A stretch of DNA of 64,000 nt from an uncultured Paracoccaceae bacterium. GTDB lineage: Bacteria > Pseudomonadota > Alphaproteobacteria > Rhodobacterales > Rhodobacteraceae. The translations under genes were made by a program, and so were the position numbers. The stretch lies in the NCBI GenBank assembly GCA_937916485.1, contig CALFSV010000255.1, positions 40,333 through 104,332 of the forward strand. Reading direction: 5' to 3'. Below are positions 58,242 through 64,000 of the stretch, piece after piece (position 1 is the first letter of the stretch; each line of letters opens with the position of its first letter). The notes below the pieces were generated by a model. That model made no database searches, had not been told where the DNA came from, and saw only the letters and a list, made by a program, of their open reading frames with translations.

Positions 58242-59423
58242 TCATGAGAAGGTCTTTCTGGGATCGAAAGCGTCGCGGACCCCTTCAAAGATGAACACCA
58301 AAAGCGACAGCATGATCGCAAAGGTGAAGAACGCCGTGAAACCCAGCCAAGGCGCTTGCAGGTTCTGCTTGGCCTGCAAGGTCAACTCTCCCAGCGACGG
58401 CGCGGATGATGGCAGGCCAAAGCCGAGGAAATCCAGAGAGGCCAGCGTCGCGATCCCCCCGGTCACGAGGAACGGCAACATCGTAACTGTTGCCACCATC
58501 GCGTTGGGCAGCATGTGCCGGAACATGATTGTTGCGTTTGAAACCCCAAGGGCGCGGGCCGCCCGGACATATTCAAAGTTGCGCGCCCGCAGGAATTCTG
58601 CCCGGACAACCCCCACGAGGGCTGGCCATCCAAACAGCACTGTCAAAAATACAAGCAGCCAGAAACTTCGCCCCAGAATCGCAAAGATGATGATGATCAC
58701 ATAAAGCGACGGGGTCCCTGTCCAGATCTCGATGAACCGTTGGAACAGCAGGTCGGTCCAGCCACCAAAATAGCCTTGGACCGCCCCCGCCACGATCCCG
58801 ATCAACGACGAGGCAACGGTGACCACGATGGCAAAAAAGATCGACAGCCGGAACCCATAGATAACACGGGCAACCACATCCCGTTTGGTGTCATCGGTGC
58901 CAAGCCAATTGGTTTCGCTGGGCGGGGCCGGGGCCACCCCCGGAACATCGACGATAGTGGTGTAGGAATAAGGTATGATCGGCCAGATCATCCAGCCCGG
59001 CGAAAACCCTTCGATCCCGACATCGCTGCCCGTCTCCACCGCAGCGATCAGTTCGTCGGGCGTATCAAAGCATTCGACCAGGCCACCGGTCACGATCAGG
59101 CATTGCACTTCCGGATCGGAATAGGCGGCCTCTGTCGGGAAATCGCCGCCAAAGTCCCTTTCAGAATAGAATGAGAAGATCGGCATCCGAAGCTCGCCCC
59201 GGTAGCTGACGACGATCGGTTTGTCGTTAGCGATGAACTCCGCGAACAAGGACAGGCCGAACAGGACCGAAAAGATGATCAGCGCCCATGTCGCCCGGCG
59301 ATTGCGTTTGAAATTTCGCCAACGGCGCTGGTTCAACGGCGACAGCCACATCCGGCGCGGCTTCCCTACGGGAGGGGCCGTGGGGGTGACCTCTTCGGGG
59401 ACTAGGGGATTAGGTTCGGCCAT
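58242..59423 (-). CDS. yejE: Peptide ABC transporter permease (YejE)
   Basis: This 393-residue inner-membrane permease of the OppC/YejE type has an N-terminal cytoplasmic stretch (SPLNQRRWRNFKRNRRATWAL), one helix, a large periplasmic loop with PIVVSYRGELRMPIFSFY, and a core with five helices. The EAA motif is VRAARALGVSNATIMFRHMLPNA. It starts directly after the yejB stop with no spacer. It is paired with YejB to form the channel. Confidence 0.93.
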   Translation of the reverse strand: MAEPNPLVPEEVTPTAPPVGKPRRMWLSPLNQRRWRNFKRNRRATWALIIFSVLFGLSLFAEFIANDKPIVVSYRGELRMPIFSFYSERDFGGDFPTEAAYSDPEVQCLIVTGGLVECFDTPDELIAAVETGSDVGIEGFSPGWMIWPIIPYSYTTIVDVPGVAPAPPSETNWLGTDDTKRDVVARVIYGFRLSIFFAIVVTVASSLIGIVAGAVQGYFGGWTDLLFQRFIEIWTGTPSLYVIIIIFAILGRSFWLLVFLTVLFGWPALVGVVRAEFLRARNFEYVRAARALGVSNATIMFRHMLPNAMVATVTMLPFLVTGGIATLASLDFLGFGLPSSAPSLGELTLQAKQNLQAPWLGFTAFFTFAIMLSLLVFIFEGVRDAFDPRKTFS

Positions 59424-60500
59424 CTATCCACGACTTTCAAAGTCGATCCGGGGATCGATGAAGACATAGGTAAGGTCTGTGATGATGCCGATGATCAGGC
59501 CCATCAGCGAAAAGGCGAACAAGGTGCCAAAGACCACCGGATAGTCCCGCGCCACCGCCGCCTCGAACCCCAACCGCCCAAGACCGTCGAGCGAAAAGAG
59601 GGTTTCGATGATCAGCGAGCCGCCGAAGAACACACCGATGAACAGCGCGGGAAAGCCCGAAATGACGATCAGCATCGCGTTCCGAAAGACGTGGCCGTAA
59701 AGAACCTGGCCCTCTGACAGACCCTTGGCCCGGGCCGTCATAACGTACTGCTTCTTAATCTCGTCCAGAAAGCTGTTCTTGGTCAGAAGGGTCAGCGTTG
59801 CAAAGGCCGAGATGGTCGAGGCAAAGACCGGCAGGGCGATATGCCAGAAGTAGTCGAGGATCTTCGCGATCAACGAAAGCTCTTCCCAGTTGTCCGAGGT
59901 CAGGCCGCGCAGCGGGAACAACCTCCAGTATGATCCTCCGGCGAAAAGGACGATCAGCAGGATGGCAAACAGGAATCCCGGGATGGCATAGCCGATGATG
60001 ATCGCCCCGCTAGTCCAGGTGTCGAACCGCGACCCATCCCGGACGGCCTTGCGGATGCCCAGAGGGATCGAAACCATATAGGCAATGAGCGTCGACCAGA
60101 GGCCCAGGGTGATCGAGACGGGCATCTTCTCAAGCACCAGGTCCAGGACCGAGATTGAGCGGAAATAGCTCTCTCCGAAATCCAGGCGAATGTAGTTCCA
60201 CATCATGTTGAGGAACCGTTCCAGCGGCGGCTTGTCAAAGCCGAACTCCCGTTCAAGATCGGCGATGAACTCGGGCGGTAGCCCCCGCGCGCCTACGTAG
60301 TCGGACGTGCTGTCGTTCTCGAGGATTTCGCTGCCACCCCCGGCAAAGCTTTCGAAAACGTCCCCGCCCCCTTCCATCCGGGCGATGATCTGTTCGATCG
60401 GTCCGCCGGGAACGAATTGGGTCAGGGTAAAGTTGATGATCATGATCCCCAAAAGCGTGGGGATCACGAGCAGCAAACGTCTGAGGATATAGGCGCCCAA
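59424..60500 (-). CDS. yejB: Peptide ABC transporter permease (YejB)
   Basis: This 358-residue OppB/YejB-type permease begins [20 protein letters not shown], as in E. coli YejB. That fixes an uncommon TTG start at 60500, with AAGGGA about twelve bases upstream. The [11 protein letters not shown] segment and the EAA loop [24 protein letters not shown] are present. Six helices are expected. It is preceded by yejA and abuts yejE. Confidence 0.92.
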   Translation of the reverse strand: MGAYILRRLLLVIPTLLGIMIINFTLTQFVPGGPIEQIIARMEGGGDVFESFAGGGSEILENDSTSDYVGARGLPPEFIADLEREFGFDKPPLERFLNMMWNYIRLDFGESYFRSISVLDLVLEKMPVSITLGLWSTLIAYMVSIPLGIRKAVRDGSRFDTWTSGAIIIGYAIPGFLFAILLIVLFAGGSYWRLFPLRGLTSDNWEELSLIAKILDYFWHIALPVFASTISAFATLTLLTKNSFLDEIKKQYVMTARAKGLSEGQVLYGHVFRNAMLIVISGFPALFIGVFFGGSLIIETLFSLDGLGRLGFEAAVARDYPVVFGTLFAFSLMGLIIGIITDLTYVFIDPRIDFESRG

Positions 60501-60530
60501 GGCTGTTGATCCGTCCCTTGCCTATGCTTT

Positions 60531-62447
60531 CTAGAACGCGCCAGCGGCTTGAAGGCGCTCTGCCGCTTCGGCGTCGTACCACCAGAAGTCCAACTCGCCC
60601 GTGGCCAGTGGCGGCAGGACATCGGGATGGCGATACATGTCGTAGTAGGCGACCCAGGTATCGGCGTTGTACCACTGCGGGATCGAGAACCCGATCGAGC
60701 GCAGCACGCGGTCCAGCGCGTGGACGGCTGTTGCCATTTCCTCAAGATCACTGGCAGCGATCACCGTCGGCAAGATGCGGTCCACAGCCTCGTTGCGCAG
60801 CCGCATCAGGTTGCGTGAGCTGTCATCAGCGGTCTTGGAGGCGAACCACTGCTCGAGGCCGATGCTGGGCTCAAAGCTCATCTGAAAGGACTGGTTGGCA
60901 AGGTCGAAGTCGCCCGAGCGCCGACGCTCTACATATTGGGCGCTGTCGACCCGGTCGAGGATACCTTTCACGCCCAACCGTTCAAGGTTCTCGATATAGG
61001 GGTTCACGATCCGGTCAAAGAGCGGGCTGAACTGCAGGATCACCACTTCGAGCGGTTCACCGTCCTTTGTCCGCATACCGTCCGACCCGGTCACCCACCC
61101 GGCCTCGTCCAGCAGGGCCCCGGCTGCTCGGTACACGGAGCGGGCCGGTGTGTTTTCCTCGACCCCGTTCACAGGCGCCATCACCGCGTCATCTGTCAGA
61201 ATGCTTTCGGGCAACAGACCTTCATCGACAAGAGGCTGAAGGATGGCAATCTCACCGTCACTCGGCGGCCCAGAGGCAGCCAGATCGGTGTTTGGCCAGA
61301 AAGAGTCAGGCCGGGCGTAAAGGCCATAAAACAGGGTTTCATTAGACCACTCGAAATTGAACATCATGGCGAGGGCCTCGCGGACGCGGGGGTCCTGCCA
61401 GGTCGGATCGTCAAGATTGAAGACAAAGCCTTGGGCCGTGCCGACAGAGCCGTCGGGGATGGTTTCCTGAACGACGTAACCACTTTCGAGCGCGGGGAAG
61501 TTATAACCCGTCGCCCAATCGCGGGACGAACTTTCGGTCCGGAACGTGTAGGCCCCCGACTTGAACCCCTCGAAAGCTGCCGAGCTGTCGGCAAAGTATT
61601 CGACCCGGATGCGGTCAAAATTGTTCCGCCCCACATTCATGGGCAGGCTGTCGCCCCAGTAGTTCTCGTTGCGGGCGTAGATGACCTGGCGGTTAAAGTC
61701 ATAGCTATCCAGGACGTAGGCCCCCGTCGACATGAAGGGCTCGAGCGAGCTTTCGTCGAGCCGGGCGCCGGTCGCCTCAAACCATGCCTTGGAGAAGACC
61801 GGCGTGCCGCCTGCAAAAGTCACCCGGTCCCGCATCGAGGCGGTATCCGTGAATGTGAATTTGATCTCGTAGGGGCTGATGATCTCAACGTTGTCGATAA
61901 ACCCTTCGACGATGGCGCGGTATTCGGTGATCCCCTGCTCCAGGAACAGGTTGAAGCTGAAGAGCACATCCTCGGCCGTCATTGGTGTTCCATCGGCAAA
62001 GGTGACGTCGTCGCGCAGGTTGAAAGTCACCCAGGCCAGGTCCTCGGGGTATTCCAATGTCGTGCACAATAAACAGTAGGCCCCGTAGGGGTCGTCAGCG
62101 GTCGAGGTCAGCAAAGCCTCGCTGCCGATGGTGTTCAAGGCTGCCGGCACACCCTGACGGGCGTATTGGTTAAAGCTGTCGAATGTGCCCTGCGACCAGA
62201 TCGCAATCTCTCCGCCCTTGGGGGCGTCGGGGTTGACGTAGTCGAGGTGGGGGAAATCGGCAGGGTACTTGAGTTCGCCAAAGTTGGTATAGCCGTGGGA
62301 TTGGATGATGGGGGCGTCTTGTGCCAGCACCTGAGAGGCAAGCAAACCTGCCGCAAGGAGCATCCCCGACCCCAGCAGAAGCATCCGGCCGTTGGGCAGG
62401 CTATCCGTTCTGGCGATGGCGGCGGCTTTGGTTTGGTGTCTCTTCAT
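60531..62447 (-). CDS. yejA: Peptide ABC transporter substrate-binding protein (YejA)
   Basis: This 638-residue periplasmic protein is of the SBP_bac_5 family, with a signal peptide that ends in QVLA before QDAPIIQ. YejA features include HGYTNFGELKYPADFPHLDYVNPDAPKGG, ITEYRAIVEGFIDNVEII, VREALAMMFNFEWSNETLFYGLY and GLEQWFASKTADDSSRNLMRL. A GTG at 62450 precedes the ATG; the ATG at 62447 is better spaced from GGAGA. It is first in the yejABEF operon and likely binds oligopeptides. Confidence 0.92.
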   Translation of the reverse strand: MKRHQTKAAAIARTDSLPNGRMLLLGSGMLLAAGLLASQVLAQDAPIIQSHGYTNFGELKYPADFPHLDYVNPDAPKGGEIAIWSQGTFDSFNQYARQGVPAALNTIGSEALLTSTADDPYGAYCLLCTTLEYPEDLAWVTFNLRDDVTFADGTPMTAEDVLFSFNLFLEQGITEYRAIVEGFIDNVEIISPYEIKFTFTDTASMRDRVTFAGGTPVFSKAWFEATGARLDESSLEPFMSTGAYVLDSYDFNRQVIYARNENYWGDSLPMNVGRNNFDRIRVEYFADSSAAFEGFKSGAYTFRTESSSRDWATGYNFPALESGYVVQETIPDGSVGTAQGFVFNLDDPTWQDPRVREALAMMFNFEWSNETLFYGLYARPDSFWPNTDLAASGPPSDGEIAILQPLVDEGLLPESILTDDAVMAPVNGVEENTPARSVYRAAGALLDEAGWVTGSDGMRTKDGEPLEVVILQFSPLFDRIVNPYIENLERLGVKGILDRVDSAQYVERRRSGDFDLANQSFQMSFEPSIGLEQWFASKTADDSSRNLMRLRNEAVDRILPTVIAASDLEEMATAVHALDRVLRSIGFSIPQWYNADTWVAYYDMYRHPDVLPPLATGELDFWWYDAEAAERLQAAGAF

Positions 62448-62633
62448 CACGTCTCTCCCCGGAGTGGCACGGCCTGACAGGCTTAGATGAAGCTAAAGTG
62501 CGCCGTGTCGAACATTCAAGTTGAGAATGTGTAATAAAGTGGTGATCCCGGCCGAAACAATTCGACTTGCCCGAATAAAGAACGCCGCCAAGGCCATTTA
62601 ACCCCGGCGCAGAATTGTTAGATTTGCTGTAGC

Positions 62634-63152
62634 TTAGTTGTCCAAAGTGTCGAGGTAGGCGATCAGGTTGGCACGGTCCTCGACGCTACGCAGACCGTTG
62701 TAGGCCATCTTGGTGCCCGGCGCATACTCACGCGGGTTTTCCAAAAAGCCGTTCAGATGCTCGGGGTCCCAGACATCAGCCACTTGCTCGAGGGCGCCAG
62801 AGTAGCTGTAGCCTTCGACGGCATCTACAGCGCGGCCAACCACGCCATAGAGCGACGGGCCGGTGCCGTTCTGGCCAGGCTCAAGCGAATGGCAGGCGCG
62901 GCAGTTGCGGAAGACACCTTCGCCAGCGCTGGCATCGGCCATTGCAAAGACCTCAGCAAAAGGCACCTCAACTTCGGCAACAGCCTCTTCGGCCCCTGCG
63001 CTGTCGGGCACTTCGATGACATAGGCCTGTTCGCCCTCGCCATGTCCGCCGCCGTGATAGATCGACTCTGCGACCCAGCCACCCAGCAGGAACACCAGGA
63101 AAGTGCCGCAGAAACCGCCTACAATTTTGGTAAGGGTCATTGTGTCGAACAT
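62634..63152 (-). CDS. cycM: Membrane-anchored cytochrome c (CycM/c552 type)
   Basis: This 172-residue class-I cytochrome c is held by an uncleaved N-terminal helix (MFDTMTLTKIVGGFCGTFLVFLLGGWVAESIYH). A flexible acidic spacer (GAEEAVAEVEVP) then leads to the haem domain with CRACH, GPSLYGVVGR and the Met ligand in APGTKMAYNGL. The MFDTMT start is that of Paracoccus CycM, which shuttles electrons from the bc1 complex to an oxidase. ATG at 63152 has GGGA six bases upstream; an ATG twelve bases earlier does not. It is divergent from pheA. Confidence 0.92.
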   Translation of the reverse strand: MFDTMTLTKIVGGFCGTFLVFLLGGWVAESIYHGGGHGEGEQAYVIEVPDSAGAEEAVAEVEVPFAEVFAMADASAGEGVFRNCRACHSLEPGQNGTGPSLYGVVGRAVDAVEGYSYSGALEQVADVWDPEHLNGFLENPREYAPGTKMAYNGLRSVEDRANLIAYLDTLDN

Positions 63153-63268
63153 GTCGCGTCCCATTCTCGTTCTCAGATTTGCCGCTATCTACATGGTTCC
63201 AAGAGATCAACGCAAGGTGTAGAGCCGCGACGAAATGCCCGGAATGGGCAACAAGGGGGGATTTTGCT

Positions 63269-64000
63269 GTGACCAAGCGCATCGCGTTCCAGGGCGAACT
63301 CGGGGCATATGGCCATCAGGCCTGTGTCGAGTCGCGACCAGACTACGAACCTCTGCCCTGCCCGACCTTCGAAGACGCGATCGAGTCGGTACGACGGGGC
63401 GACGCCGAGCTTGGCATGATTGCCGTCGAAAACTCGACTTATGGCCGGGTTGCGGACGTTCACCATTTGCTGCCCGAAAGCGGCTTGCACATTGTCGACG
63501 AGGCATTCGTGCGCGTCCACATCAACCTTCTGGGCATTCCTGGTGCAAGACTGGCTGACATCAAGGAAGCCTATGGGCATGTGGTGATCCTGCCCCAATG
63601 CGCAGGATTTCTGCGCGAACACGGCATCCGGCCCAAAACCAGCTCTGACAATGCCCGCGCTGCACGCGATGTGTCAGAAAGTGGCAATGGCACCATCGGG
63701 GCGCTCGCATCCGAATTGGCGGCCCAGATCTACGGCCTCGATATAGTGGCTCGCCACATCGAGGATCATAGCCGAAACACCACCCGCTTCCTCATCATGG
63801 CCCGAGAGCCGGATTTGCGCCGCAGGGGCAAAGGGCCAATGGTCACCAGCTTTGTTTTTCGGGTCCGCAACATTCCCGCCGCGCTTTACAAGGCGATGGG
63901 CGGCTTTGCGACCAATGGCGTCAACATGACCAAGCTGGAAAGCTATATGGTCGGTGGCCAATTCACCGCGACGCAATTCTATGCCGAAATCGAAGGGCAC
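63269..64000 (+). CDS. pheA: Prephenate dehydratase (3' truncated by window end)
   Basis: The first 244 residues lie in the window and no stop is reached. It begins MTKRIAFQGELGAYGHQACV, has IAVENSTYGRVADVHHLL and the catalytic Thr region HSRNTTRFLIMARE, and then enters an ACT domain (VTSFVFRVRNIPAALYKAMGGFATNGVNMTKLESYM) that senses phenylalanine. It makes phenylpyruvate from prephenate. It is the monofunctional type, without a chorismate mutase domain at the N-terminus. GTG at 63269 follows AAGGGGGG by eight bases. Confidence 0.94.
   Translation, partial: MTKRIAFQGELGAYGHQACVESRPDYEPLPCPTFEDAIESVRRGDAELGMIAVENSTYGRVADVHHLLPESGLHIVDEAFVRVHINLLGIPGARLADIKEAYGHVVILPQCAGFLREHGIRPKTSSDNARAARDVSESGNGTIGALASELAAQIYGLDIVARHIEDHSRNTTRFLIMAREPDLRRRGKGPMVTSFVFRVRNIPAALYKAMGGFATNGVNMTKLESYMVGGQFTATQFYAEIEGH

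Noticed and set aside
1..64000. CRISPR arrays, rRNA genes, transposases, toxin-antitoxin or phage defence genes
   Set aside because: None seen. Genes are closely packed metabolic and housekeeping types, and I saw no regularly spaced repeat array.

Overview
The window looks like a chromosomal segment of a marine Rhodobacteraceae/Roseobacter-group alphaproteobacterium. The evidence is high G+C coding with dense ATGA/TGATG-coupled operons, a full taurine-to-sulfate gene set (tauABC, tpa, tauR, xsc, pta, ackA, soeABC), a CycM-type membrane cytochrome c, a divergent hemC/hemE pair, and extragenic palindromes of the kind I associate with this group. I saw no phage genes, IS transposase, CRISPR array or rRNA. 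One tRNA gene is present. Two genes are cut by the window edges: a LysR regulator (left) and prephenate dehydratase (right).

Region 1 (about 1-25.3 kb) is an organosulfonate region. A LysR regulator fragment, an M20 deacylase, an L-cysteate sulfo-lyase (CuyA), an Asp/Glu-racemase-family enzyme and a HisD-like sulfopropanediol dehydrogenase (HpsN) lie in a row. A 44-residue basic protein and a copper-export module (P-type ATPase plus CueR-type regulator, with a clear MerR-type 19-bp-spacer promoter) follow. Next come the taurine importer (tauABC, minus strand) and, divergently, tpa, a GNAT gene, the MocR-type regulator tauR, and the operon xsc - TauE/SafE exporter - pta - ackA - soeA - small membrane protein - soeB - soeC. 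Together these would convert taurine to sulfoacetaldehyde, then to acetyl phosphate plus sulfite. The carbon goes to acetyl-CoA/acetate, and sulfite is oxidised at the quinone level or exported. A direct repeat with a 23-bp period lies upstream of both tpa and xsc and is the likely TauR operator.

Region 2 (25.4-31.4 kb) is a lactose/galactose operon of the De Ley-Doudoroff type: SDR sugar dehydrogenase, KDGal kinase, KDPGal aldolase, SMP-30 lactonase, GH42 beta-galactosidase and mutarotase. Galactonate dehydratase is not in the window. Region 3 (31.4-35.9 kb) is a urate-to-glyoxylate ureide pathway: PuuD, HIU hydrolase, a PuuE-UraD fusion, AllE and AllA. Region 4 (36-43.4 kb) has a cytochrome bd/CIO-type oxidase, then an FGGY kinase and a ribose-type sugar ABC importer. 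Region 5 (43.4-46.4 kb) is a minus-strand operon of glycerate kinase, a Dabb protein and an MmgE/PrpD protein.

Region 6 (46.5-64 kb) is mostly housekeeping: tRNA-Met with a good sigma70-like promoter, an FAD-linked 2-hydroxyacid dehydrogenase, hemC/hemE/hemF, a small lipoprotein-like protein, an SDR, RsmC, ClpS, a HAD hydrolase, a D-Ala-D-Ala carboxypeptidase with a SPOR-like tail, the YejABEF peptide importer, CycM and PheA. A TGT-N12-ACA motif between hemC and hemE resembles a PpsR/CrtJ site, so the host may be an aerobic anoxygenic phototroph; this is inference only.

No wholly new system was found. The most interesting leads are the M20-CuyA-racemase-HpsN gene set, the small membrane protein coupled to soeB, the shared TauR-type operators, an SDR lacking the usual catalytic lysine, and several families of perfect extragenic palindromes.
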